A stretch of DNA of 64,000 nucleotides, taken from NCBI GenBank assembly GCA_013376985.1, contig JACABB010000009.1, positions 62,001-126,000 on the forward strand, given 5' to 3'. Of the stretch, positions 53,518 through 61,853 are shown piece after piece. Position 1 is the stretch's first letter. Each line of letters opens with the position of its first letter. The notes beneath the pieces were generated by a model. That model was given only the letters and a program-made list of their open reading frames with translations. It was not told where the DNA came from and did not search any database. Source of the DNA: Bacteroidales bacterium. GTDB lineage: Bacteria > Bacteroidota > Bacteroidia > Bacteroidales > Tenuifilaceae. Both the position numbers and the translations under genes were made by a program.

Positions 53518-54744
53518 ATGGATAAAAAATACATATTTGTTTTCTTCCTATTTATAGTATCAACAATCAATGCTCAGCAGTTGCCTGAGTGTTGGTATAG
53601 ATCCCAAGCAGCTTTCGAAAGAGGTGAATTTAGTAGTTCCTTACAATGGATGGATTCATGCATAGCAAAAAAAACAAAAAACTATACGTACTTGGTTAGG
53701 AGAGGGGAGATACTATTTAATTTAGGCAGATATAGCGAATCCATTGAATCATCGCTAAAAGCTGAAAAGTTGAAATTAGGATCATCATCATACATTCTGG
53801 CCAAGGCATATTGTATGATGGGCGATACATCATCAAGCATTAATTGGTTAAAAGCATATTTGGTTCAGGGCGAGAAGGAGACGGAGGGATCAATAAAGCT
53901 GGATCCTGCTTTTGCAAGCATTTCTTCAACCCGAGTGTGGAAAGAATTATGGTTAAAGGATTGGTATTCAACTTATGAAAAATTAGTTGCTGATGCCGAG
54001 TATAGTAATTCAAATAGTCAATGGGAAGAAACGCTTGATTTACTTAATCCACGATTAAAGGGCGATAAACCACGCCCTCAGCTGCTTGCCTTAAGGGCGC
54101 AAGCGTATTTAGGTTTAAATAGCTATGAAAATGCTGTTGATGATTATTCTATTGCAATCAAACGTAGTAAAAAGAACCATTCGTATTTAGCAGGTAGATC
54201 GCAAGCCTATATAAAACTCGAAAAATATAGTTCAGCAATTAGCGATGTTACTAAGGCAATTGAGCTATCAGGGGGTAAACCCCAATATCATCGGATTAGA
54301 GCTGAAGCCTACTATTTGAACAAGCAGTATCAACCTGCTTTTGACGATATTAGCTACTATGTATCTTTTTACCCATCTGATTCTGAGGCATCATTCTTAT
54401 TTGCAACAATAGCCGTTGAGGCGGGTTATTATGTTGATGCTCTATTTACTTTGGGTAAATTGATAAAATCAAACCCTCAGAAAGCTGCATATTATTATAT
54501 TAGAGGTTTAGCGTATATAAGAACACAGAATTATCAGCTTGCAGAGATCGATTTAAATATTGCAATCGAAAAAAAGTATCAATTACTTGATTCATATTAT
54601 TATAGAGGAATTTCCAGAGTGAATCAGGATAAAAAGGATGATGCCTGTAGCGATTGGGAACAAGCATCAAAGTATGGTAATTTTAAATCTCAGGAGATGA
54701 TTTATAATTATTGTAAAAAGCCACCATCATCAACTAAATGGTAG
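53518..54744 (+). CDS. TPR-repeat secreted protein
   Basis: A 408-aa protein with a signal peptide (cleavage near NAQQ). About eight tetratricopeptide repeats cover residues 25-395, for example ALRAQAYLGLNSYENAVDDY, AGRSQAYIKLEKYSSAISDV and YYRGISRVNQDKKDDACSDW. TPR proteins bind other proteins; partner and role are unknown. A region rich in Trp (about 125-155, STRVWKELWLKDWYSTYEK) interrupts the repeats. It is a single gene, convergent with the patatin-like gene. Confidence 0.88.
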   Translation: MDKKYIFVFFLFIVSTINAQQLPECWYRSQAAFERGEFSSSLQWMDSCIAKKTKNYTYLVRRGEILFNLGRYSESIESSLKAEKLKLGSSSYILAKAYCMMGDTSSSINWLKAYLVQGEKETEGSIKLDPAFASISSTRVWKELWLKDWYSTYEKLVADAEYSNSNSQWEETLDLLNPRLKGDKPRPQLLALRAQAYLGLNSYENAVDDYSIAIKRSKKNHSYLAGRSQAYIKLEKYSSAISDVTKAIELSGGKPQYHRIRAEAYYLNKQYQPAFDDISYYVSFYPSDSEASFLFATIAVEAGYYVDALFTLGKLIKSNPQKAAYYYIRGLAYIRTQNYQLAEIDLNIAIEKKYQLLDSYYYRGISRVNQDKKDDACSDWEQASKYGNFKSQEMIYNYCKKPPSSTKW

Positions 54745-54762
54745 GATAAATAAAAAATCTAG

Positions 54763-55848
54763 TTATTCTTTAATCTTTAAATATTCACCCAATGGTACTG
54801 GGTCATGTGTTTTTGCCCACTCAAGAGTAACCTCATATTGCTTTTTAAGGGTTGTAAAGTCGAACATTAGAAATTCTTCTTTGAAATCAGGAACATACAC
54901 ATAGGTTCGTTTCGCTAAATTGGGCGACTCTTCCTCAAGCTCCTTTAACCTCTTATAAAAGCCTTTATTTGAAATTGCTTCGGGAGAAACACCAAGTTTA
55001 TCGAAGAATTTGAACTTATCAATGCCGAACTGTTCTAGTTCCAAATTTGTATTAGGTATTGAATCCCTTTTTCTGCTGATAATTAGCATTGTGTCAACTT
55101 CAAACCCGCTATATTTTTCAAACTCAATTAATGAATGGAAGGGGACGTGATCTGATGCAATACCTCCATCATGGTAAGGAATGTTAGGTATGGTTTTAAC
55201 ATTTTCGATGCTTACTGGAGGAAATGCAATTGGGTATGATGTTGAGGCCATTAATACATCTACAATATTAAGAGATGAATCGCTCTCACTATTTATTTTA
55301 TGATTACAAAGTCTATAGGTTCTATCCTTAAAAGTAAGTACTTTAAGATTTACGATTGAAAATGAAGTTGTATAGGGTAAGTCGGATAATTTTTTGTAAC
55401 CCAAACTATCGGTTACAATTCGTTTAATCAAATTCCTTAAAGGCTGGGTATTTACTGGTAGTTTATTACCATTCCTAGTGAATATATCATTGTTAGAAAG
55501 GTTGCTTAAAATATTAATGTACTCGCTCCATGTGATTTTCTTTTCAAGGATTGCATTTAAAACAACCGCATTTAAAGCGCCAGAACTTGCACCTGAAATA
55601 AAAACAACATTATTCAGCTTACCCTTTTTATGAAGATGTTCAAGTAAAGCCGCTTCCTGTGCAATTTTTGCAGCGGCTCCAGTTATTATAACAGCCGTGC
55701 CATGCTTCTTTTGGAACACAGGTTCTTGAATATCTTTATCTCTAAAACCAGTAAATACCCATATACAAATAGAAATTAAGAATATTAAGTAGAAGATTCT
55801 TCTTCTCCTTTTTCGTTTTGGAGAATAGTAATTGTTGTCTGTACTCAT
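54763..55848 (-). CDS. Patatin-like phospholipase, membrane anchored
   Basis: A 361-aa protein with an N-terminal membrane segment after a basic start (KRKRRR, then about 15-32). The patatin fold has the nucleophile in GASSGALNA and the catalytic Asp in HDGGIASDHVPF. The oxyanion loop, usually GGGxKG, reads TGAAAKIAQE and is therefore degenerate, which could lower activity. YVPDFKEEFLMFDFTTLKKQ closes the domain. Patatin proteins cut acyl chains from phospholipids; substrate unknown. It faces the TPR gene with an 18-bp gap between stops. Confidence 0.88.
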   Translation of the reverse strand: MSTDNNYYSPKRKRRRRIFYLIFLISICIWVFTGFRDKDIQEPVFQKKHGTAVIITGAAAKIAQEAALLEHLHKKGKLNNVVFISGASSGALNAVVLNAILEKKITWSEYINILSNLSNNDIFTRNGNKLPVNTQPLRNLIKRIVTDSLGYKKLSDLPYTTSFSIVNLKVLTFKDRTYRLCNHKINSESDSSLNIVDVLMASTSYPIAFPPVSIENVKTIPNIPYHDGGIASDHVPFHSLIEFEKYSGFEVDTMLIISRKRDSIPNTNLELEQFGIDKFKFFDKLGVSPEAISNKGFYKRLKELEEESPNLAKRTYVYVPDFKEEFLMFDFTTLKKQYEVTLEWAKTHDPVPLGEYLKIKE

Positions 55849-56080
55849 CTTATATTATATGCTTCAATATTTATTTTTAATAATTAATCTAAGTTGCTAG
55901 TTGCTGGTTACAAGTCTCTACATTAATGACTTAAATTATTTTCTTCTTTTCGCATTTAGTTTTAATTGTAAAAAGTGAAAGTTTGTATCAAAATTTCAAA
56001 ATAAATAACCAGGAATCAGCAACTAGTATCTAGTAACTTGAGTGATTATCCTCATTCGCTTTCGTTTGCTAATTTACTAT

Positions 56081-57610
56081 CTATTTTTTAAAAATTAAGA
56101 GATCGCTATCCTCATAAATAATTTTATAAATCCCAGAATTCTTCAATTCATTTATTTTGTTATTAAAAGCATCCACGCTTAACGGGTAAGTTCCTCTCTT
56201 ATGCAATATTAGCGCAATGTAATCGGCATCTTTTATAATAGGAAAATGATATATTTTATCTCTAAATGCCAAGTACGGCGCTAAGCAAGAAATTACGGAT
56301 ACCTTAGAATTATCATCAATGACTTTTAACGCATTTTTAATTTTGGTAACATCAATCTCTGAATCATAGTGTATACCGCTATAAAATCGGTTATTCGTTT
56401 TATCATACCATTTTGAAGTTCTGTGATCCAAAGAATTGAATGTAAAAAACAACGTGGTTAAAGCAACAAAAACAGCAATACCAACCTTAAATTTTTTAGA
56501 ATTTTTAACAAGATCAATCAAGGCTATACTTAATATTGGAACAAATTCAATTGAGTACTGTCCATTTATTCCCCAAAGAGCATAATCATTAGAAAGAAGT
56601 TTTTGAGCAAAAATGGGTATAAACATTAAAAAATATACTGGTCTAAATAATAATGCTATACCCCCCGAAACTAATACCATTATTAAAAACTCTTGCTTTA
56701 TTCCATTATAAACGGGATCACCTAGTGTATTTTGAAAAAGCAATGAGAAAGTATGCAATGGACTTTTAATCATTGTAAGCAATATTGATCCTAAAGAATT
56801 ACCTAAATGTGAGTATCTTCCAAATTGTAAATTGCCCTCTGTACCTTGAAGAGATGGCATTACAATACTGATTATAATAATTCCATATAGCAAACAGAAA
56901 ATGGCAGCCGGTATTTCAAATTTCAGATATTCTTTTTTATACTCTTTCCAATTCTTTATCATTAAGCCAATAATGATAAAAAATACCCATATCGACATGG
57001 TTTCAACTGAGAATAGAATCAAAAGCAGAAATATTGATGCTTGGATTAATTTTCTAGTTTCTAAATAGTAGATAAACCATGGAATAAACATTGCTCCTAA
57101 AACATTGCAATGAAAATCGAATGAAAGGGCTGAGTATATTCCCCATATGCTAAAGAATTGTATTAGTATAATTAGAGGGATACTGGAATTGCTACTAAAT
57201 TGAATTTTGGAATACTTATAAATAGCAAGTCCTCCCGCAAGAATTGCAATTATTTGGATGATTAAAAGAGTGTAAGAACCAAACACAAAGTAGAAAGGAG
57301 ATAAGAAAATTAGAATTACAGAGAAGTGAGTACCTAGAAATGGCATTTCAACCCCATCAATCCCTAAAGTAAAGTATGCACTTTTGAAGTGAGCAAAGGA
57401 ATATAGCGCATTATTATACATCCCTAAATCAAGCGCATATGTTCGGAGTTGGTAGTGGTTAACCAATGAAATTAAGCAATAAATAATTGCAAATACGGTA
57501 AAGACTGCTAATAATTTTATCTGATTGCCAGCAAAATACTTCTTCATTAAAGTTCTTTTAAAGCGGGGTTTAAATTTCATGAAAAGTAAACACATTGATT
57601 GATATTTCAA
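56081..57610 (-). CDS. DUF2079 family multi-span membrane protein
   Basis: A 509-aa protein with about ten membrane helices. LDLGMYNNALYSFAHFKSAYF near residue 80 followed by LGTHFSVILIFLSPFYFVF is the signature of DUF2079, a family related to GT-C glycosyltransferases and mannosyltransferases. A soluble C-terminal part (about 405-509) includes VISCLAPYLAFRDKIYHFP. The Met at residue 22 (57547, MKKYFAGNQ) is a likelier start, since the residues before it are not needed for the fold. Activity unproven; sugar transfer from a lipid carrier is a family-level guess. Confidence 0.85.
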   Translation of the reverse strand: MKYQSMCLLFMKFKPRFKRTLMKKYFAGNQIKLLAVFTVFAIIYCLISLVNHYQLRTYALDLGMYNNALYSFAHFKSAYFTLGIDGVEMPFLGTHFSVILIFLSPFYFVFGSYTLLIIQIIAILAGGLAIYKYSKIQFSSNSSIPLIILIQFFSIWGIYSALSFDFHCNVLGAMFIPWFIYYLETRKLIQASIFLLLILFSVETMSIWVFFIIIGLMIKNWKEYKKEYLKFEIPAAIFCLLYGIIIISIVMPSLQGTEGNLQFGRYSHLGNSLGSILLTMIKSPLHTFSLLFQNTLGDPVYNGIKQEFLIMVLVSGGIALLFRPVYFLMFIPIFAQKLLSNDYALWGINGQYSIEFVPILSIALIDLVKNSKKFKVGIAVFVALTTLFFTFNSLDHRTSKWYDKTNNRFYSGIHYDSEIDVTKIKNALKVIDDNSKVSVISCLAPYLAFRDKIYHFPIIKDADYIALILHKRGTYPLSVDAFNNKINELKNSGIYKIIYEDSDLLIFKK

Positions 57611-57820
57611 ACAATGACATTCTATATTGATTTACGATAGCTATTTGTTTTTAAGTATTAACAACGCCTAATAATTTACACTCTGGAGGATCTTATTTGA
57701 TTTTGATGTATAGGTATAATAGGTCTTTTTTCTTTTTCTACGTCTTTTATCTGTTGAAAACTTCACATAATTAATCAAAAAAATGTTTTAATACTAAGTT
57801 GTACAAAATGAAAATAGAAT

Positions 57821-57828
57821 TACCTTTG
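57821..57828 (+). promoter_or_regulatory. Bacteroidetes -7 promoter element
   Basis: TACCTTTG, 15 bp before the DMT transporter start, with a TTG about 20 bases upstream (57800). A good match to the Bacteroidetes consensus. It probably also serves the IMPACT-family gene. Confidence 0.75.
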
Positions 57829-57843
57829 CCCAAACACTAGAAA

Positions 57844-58734
57844 ATGGTTTTTTTACTTCTCAGCATTCTTTTTTCAACTTCGGTTTTTATCGTTTTTAGG
57901 CTAATTGGTCGGTATAAAGTAAATACTTTCAGCGCAATTATTGTCAACTACATCGTAGCCTGCTCAGCAGGTTTTTTTTTGAGCCATAGTAACCCTTTTA
58001 TAATCGAAATTTTTAAATACGACTGGCTTCTTTTATCACTTTTTCTCGGAATACTATTTATAACTATGTTTAGGTTAATCGGACAGAGTGTGCTTAAGGT
58101 AGGTATTTCGACTACTACTGTTGCTGCTAAGATGTCTGTAATAATTCCAATTCTGTTTACTATTGCCATTGAACCTAACGAGTCCCTTTCACCAATTAAA
58201 ATATGTGGGATAGTACTTGCTTTAGGGGCTGTTTTTTTTGCATCATATAAGCCTGAAAAAGGTAAAATACAACTCTCCACAATCCTATTGCCGTTAATAA
58301 TATTTTTTGGAATAGGAATTCTTGATTCGCTAATTAAGTATGCCCAGTACCGTTATGTATCTAATGATATCAATCCAATCTTTTCTGGAGTAACCTTTTG
58401 TATTGCAGGCCTTACTGGTCTAATTCTTTTACCATTTAACAGGGATGCAGCAAATGATTTTAGAAAAATTAAAACATGGATTTTAGGAGTACTCCTAGGT
58501 ATAGTAAACTTTGGTTCGATGTATTTTTTTATTGGAGCATTAAATCATATAGATATTTCAAGTGGAAAACAGGTTCAAGGTTCAGTCGTATTTGGCGTTA
58601 ATAATATTGGCATAGTAATGCTTGGGGTTATAATTGGCTACCTGTTTCTCAAAGAACGACCAACAAAGTTAAACTGGTTAGGAATTACCATATCTTTATT
58701 AGCAATAGTAGTATTAACTTATAGTCAAGGCTAG
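57844..58734 (+). CDS. EamA/DMT family transporter
   Basis: A 296-aa membrane protein with ten predicted helices in two repeats of five, the EamA layout. The first repeat ends in GIVLALGAVFFASYKPEKG and the second in YLFLKERPTKLNWLGITISLL, where the second EamA unit is expected (KERPT..NWLGI). Members export amino acids, nucleosides or other metabolites; the substrate here is unknown. A promoter lies 15 bp upstream, and the next gene starts 2 bp after its stop, so the two are co-transcribed. Confidence 0.88.
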   Translation: MVFLLLSILFSTSVFIVFRLIGRYKVNTFSAIIVNYIVACSAGFFLSHSNPFIIEIFKYDWLLLSLFLGILFITMFRLIGQSVLKVGISTTTVAAKMSVIIPILFTIAIEPNESLSPIKICGIVLALGAVFFASYKPEKGKIQLSTILLPLIIFFGIGILDSLIKYAQYRYVSNDINPIFSGVTFCIAGLTGLILLPFNRDAANDFRKIKTWILGVLLGIVNFGSMYFFIGALNHIDISSGKQVQGSVVFGVNNIGIVMLGVIIGYLFLKERPTKLNWLGITISLLAIVVLTYSQG

Positions 58735-58736
58735 GA

Positions 58737-59351
58737 ATGCAAGTTGAAGACACATATAAGACTATAAGTGGCAAAGCCGAAGGGCTTTACAAAGAGAAAG
58801 GTAGCAAGTTTATTGCTTTGGCATACCCAGTAACTAGCGAGGAGGAGGTTAAAGAAATACTTGCTTTGCTTCGTAAGGAATACCATGATGCTCGCCACCA
58901 CTGCTATTCTTACATTATTGGGTTTAAAGGAGAGCATTGGCGTGCAAATGATGATGGTGAACCATCGGGAACTGCTGGTAGACCCATTCATGGGCAAATC
59001 CAAAGTTTCAATTTAACCAATACGCTAATAGTTGTTATAAGATATTTTGGTGGAACTAAATTGGGTGTATCAGGTTTAATTAATGCCTACAAAGCGTCTG
59101 CTGCCGATGCGTTGAACAATGCTCAGATTGTTGTTAATACTGTAAAAGATATTTATAGGATAACCTTTGGTTACCTTGCAATGAATGATATAATGAAGTT
59201 GGTAAAGGAAGAAAATCTTGGCTTGATTGAGCAGAATTTTGATACATCGTGCTTTATAACCGTTGGTATTAGACAAACTAGGACAGAAATAGTTTTAGGC
59301 AAAATTGAAAAGATAGATTCAGCCTTGGCTACTTTTCTAAAAACAATATAG
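58737..59351 (+). CDS. YigZ/IMPACT family protein
   Basis: A 204-aa protein of normal length. The UPF0029/IMPACT domain is clear: EGLYKEKGSKFIALAYPV, then KEYHDARHHCYSYIIG, NDDGEPSGTAGRPI and VIRYFGGTKLGVSGLINAY. The C-terminal half (about 140-204) is the usual ferredoxin-like extension. The family is linked to translation control in eukaryotes, and its bacterial role is unsettled. It follows the DMT transporter by 2 bp and ends in a strong terminator. Confidence 0.95.
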   Translation: MQVEDTYKTISGKAEGLYKEKGSKFIALAYPVTSEEEVKEILALLRKEYHDARHHCYSYIIGFKGEHWRANDDGEPSGTAGRPIHGQIQSFNLTNTLIVVIRYFGGTKLGVSGLINAYKASAADALNNAQIVVNTVKDIYRITFGYLAMNDIMKLVKEENLGLIEQNFDTSCFITVGIRQTRTEIVLGKIEKIDSALATFLKTI

Positions 59352-59353
59352 CT

Positions 59354-59380
59354 GCCCCGTTTTATCGGGGCTTTTTTTTT
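59354..59380 (+). terminator. Rho-independent terminator
   Basis: The stem GCCCCG / CGGGGC with loop TTTTAT is followed by nine T. It lies 2 bp after the stop of the IMPACT-family gene. Confidence 0.93.
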
Positions 59381-59422
59381 GAATTAAATGATACAATTAT
59401 ATAACTAGTTAAACCAAATAAT

Positions 59423-60331
59423 ATGAAGAACAGAAGTTTAGTTTCAATTGATGACCTCAGCAAGGAGGAGATTCTAAAGGTTCTTGACCTTGCAGAGGGT
59501 TTCGAGAAAAACCCAAGTCAGCAAATCCTTAATGGGAAAGTGGTGGCAACCCTATTTTTTGAACCCTCAACTCGTACAAGGCTTAGCTTCGAAAGTGCCG
59601 TTAACCGATTAGGAGGTCGTATTATAGGATTCTCAGAGGCTTCTTCAACCAGTGTATCTAAAGGTGAAAGCCTTAAAGATACCATCCTAACTGTAGCGAA
59701 TTACTCCGATCTTATTGTTATGCGCCATCCAATCGAGGGTAGTGCTCGCTATGCTAGCGAAGTTTCAGGCGTACCAATTATTAATGCTGGTGATGGAGCA
59801 AATCAGCATCCTACTCAAACCCTACTTGATTTATACTCAATCCGGAAAACACAAGGTAAACTCGATAATCTAAAAATAGTGATGGTAGGAGATCTTAAAT
59901 ATGGACGTACTGTACACTCACTATTAATGGCTATGTCACGGTTTAATACCTCATTTACATTTATCTCTCCAAAAGAACTCCAGATGCCACTTGAATACAA
60001 GATGTATTTAGATAAAATTGGGCTAAAATTTAAGGAGACTTCAGATCTTGCAGAAAATATAAAAGATGCAGATATTGTATATATGACTAGGGTGCAACGC
60101 GAACGTTTTTCCGACCCATTAGAGTATGAAAAAGTTAAAAACGTATACGTTTTACGAAATGGAATGCTTCAGGATACAAAGCCTAACATGAAGGTTCTAC
60201 ATCCACTCCCAAGGGTAAATGAAATCCATACCGATGTGGATGATAACCCCAAAGCTTACTATTTTCCCCAAGCATTAAATGGGGTATACACTCGAATGGC
60301 TATTATGGCTCTAATCCTTGGTTTAAAATAA
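59423..60331 (+). CDS. pyrB: Aspartate carbamoyltransferase, catalytic subunit
   Basis: A 302-aa enzyme of normal length. It joins carbamoyl phosphate and aspartate in pyrimidine synthesis. [14 protein letters not shown] is the carbamoyl-phosphate site, followed by [35 protein letters not shown] and [15 protein letters not shown] (aspartate domain), then the [13 protein letters not shown] loop and [11 protein letters not shown]. The regulatory subunit gene follows after 18 bp, so the enzyme should be of the regulated dodecameric type. No leader-peptide attenuator was recognised in the 42 bp after the preceding terminator. Confidence 0.98.
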   Translation: MKNRSLVSIDDLSKEEILKVLDLAEGFEKNPSQQILNGKVVATLFFEPSTRTRLSFESAVNRLGGRIIGFSEASSTSVSKGESLKDTILTVANYSDLIVMRHPIEGSARYASEVSGVPIINAGDGANQHPTQTLLDLYSIRKTQGKLDNLKIVMVGDLKYGRTVHSLLMAMSRFNTSFTFISPKELQMPLEYKMYLDKIGLKFKETSDLAENIKDADIVYMTRVQRERFSDPLEYEKVKNVYVLRNGMLQDTKPNMKVLHPLPRVNEIHTDVDDNPKAYYFPQALNGVYTRMAIMALILGLK

Positions 60332-60349
60332 TAACGATAAAATTCTAAA

Positions 60350-60811
60350 GTGATGAAAGATATTAAACAGCTTAGCGTTAACGCAATCCATAATGGTACC
60401 GTTATTGACCATATACCTGCTCAAAACCTATTTAAAGTTATAACAATCCTTGGGTTGGATAAGATAAATAGTAAGATAACCTTTGGAACAAATTTGGAAA
60501 GTCAAAGGATGGGCAGGAAGGCAATCATCAAGATTGAGGATAAGTTCTTCGAAAAGGATGAGATTAACCGAATTGCTTTGGTTGCGCCACTTGCAAAACT
60601 CAATATAATTAGAGAGTATGAAGTCGTAGAAAAAATGCTTGTTGAGGTTCCAGAGGAGATATCGGGTATTGTAAAATGTATGAACCCCAAATGTGTGACA
60701 AATAATGAAAAGGTTACACCCCGATTTAAAGTTGTGGATAAAAAGAATGTATCATTGAAATGCCACTACTGCGAAAAGATTACGGATCAGGAGCATATGG
60801 AGTACTTATAA
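60350..60811 (+). CDS. pyrI: Aspartate carbamoyltransferase, regulatory subunit
   Basis: A 153-aa regulatory chain. The N-terminal nucleotide-binding domain begins LSVNAIHNGTVIDHIPAQN, typical for allosteric ATP/CTP binding. The C-terminal zinc domain has four cysteines, CMNPKC and CHYC, that hold the zinc and contact the PyrB chain. Length matches the family. It forms an operon with pyrB. It ends before a long inverted repeat that serves as a terminator for both convergent genes. Confidence 0.97.
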   Translation: MMKDIKQLSVNAIHNGTVIDHIPAQNLFKVITILGLDKINSKITFGTNLESQRMGRKAIIKIEDKFFEKDEINRIALVAPLAKLNIIREYEVVEKMLVEVPEEISGIVKCMNPKCVTNNEKVTPRFKVVDKKNVSLKCHYCEKITDQEHMEYL

Positions 60812-60824
60812 AGTGGCAAGTGAA

Positions 60825-60870
60825 AAGTGGCAAGTGAAAAGTTGTGAAAGAAACTTTTCGCTTGCCACTT
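60825..60870. terminator. Bidirectional hairpin between pyrI and hsp20
   Basis: The arms AAGTGGCAAGTGAAAAGTT and AACTTTTCGCTTGCCACTT pair at 18 of 19 positions around an 8-base loop. A second copy of the left-arm unit is at 60811-60824. The position between convergent genes fits a shared terminator. Confidence 0.75.
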
Positions 60871-60888
60871 ATTACTCACCACTAAGTT

Positions 60889-61320
60889 TTACGAGATTGA
60901 AATCTGGCGAACAGGTTTTACTTTTGCTTCCTCCTTTTTAGGGATTACAACGTTAAGAATACCATCCTTATAGGTAGCTTTAATCTTTTCAGATTCAACG
61001 CTATCAGGAAGCGTGAAATACCTCTTGAATGAAGCATACTTAAACTCACATCGCATTATTTTGTCATTGTTTTCTTCATTCTTTTCCTCCTTCTCGCTTG
61101 AGATTTCCAAAACATTGTTGTTCAGGTCAATTTTAAAATCTTTCTTCTCAAAACCGGGTGCAGCAACTTCAATTGAAAAGTCCTCTTTACCCTCTTTGAT
61201 ATTTACAGCAGGTACTGTAGTGTTTGCAGGTGTTTCAAAAAATCTTGCAAACAAGTCGTCACCAAAAAATCCATCGGTTAAGTTTGGTAACATCGATTTA
61301 CGTCTAATCATCGGAATCAT
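60889..61320 (-). CDS. Hsp20 / alpha-crystallin small heat-shock protein
   Basis: A 143-aa protein, normal for bacterial Hsp20. The alpha-crystallin domain (about 40-130) runs from VPAVNIKEGKEDFSIEVAAP to AGFEKKDFKIDLNNNVLEIS, FKRYFTLPDSV and the closing ATYKDGILNVVIPKKE. The C-terminal extension has the VRQISIS end in place of the usual IxI. These proteins bind unfolding proteins during heat or other stress, without ATP. It is a single gene. No CIRCE element or sigma-32-type promoter was recognised upstream. Confidence 0.95.
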   Translation of the reverse strand: MIPMIRRKSMLPNLTDGFFGDDLFARFFETPANTTVPAVNIKEGKEDFSIEVAAPGFEKKDFKIDLNNNVLEISSEKEEKNEENNDKIMRCEFKYASFKRYFTLPDSVESEKIKATYKDGILNVVIPKKEEAKVKPVRQISIS

Positions 61321-61790
61321 GGTTTAATCCTCCATATTTAAGTTAAACATTTATTATTTTTTATGCATCCTTAATATTTTGGTTGCTGATATGGTTTATT
61401 CAAGGAATATGCCAATGAGATTTTAAAGACATATTGGCATCTTTAGTGTCAACAATATGTCACATTGTCTTGATTTGGATTGTAAGATATTGATATTGTG
61501 AGATTTGAAATATTTAGTATGAATTACTCTGGATACCAATTTCTTGGTACTGTTAATTTATTGATAAATAATATTATAACTAATATACGTCGTACTTTAT
61601 TTAGGTTATTGCATTAATCATAGTTTTTGTAATCAGCTATATAAGGGTAAATAGCTAGAAATGAACTTAGAAAGTTCGTTCAAACTAAACAAACGGCTAG
61701 AATTCATTAAAAAACACATACATAGTTTGATTTTGAACCAAAAAACTTAATAGATGTTACCTCTTTGAATCTGTTTTTAAATTGTTCATT
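61321..61790. other. Intergenic region, 470 bp
   Basis: Divergent region between hsp20 (leftward) and the hybrid kinase (rightward). AT-rich; it should hold both promoters. No RNA gene or repeat recognised. Confidence 0.5.
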
Positions 61791-61847
61791 ATGAGAGTAG
61801 CTATTTTTTTTATATCTTTTGCAACTAATTTAATGGCTTGTAAATAG
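61791..61847 (+). other. 18-codon ORF resembling a bare lipoprotein signal peptide
   Basis: The frame MRVAIFFISFATNLMACK then TAG has a lipobox-like end (LMAC). It stops 6 bp before the ATG of the hybrid kinase. It could be a leader peptide, the remains of a lipoprotein gene, or chance. Confidence 0.3.
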
Positions 61848-61853
61848 ATTAAA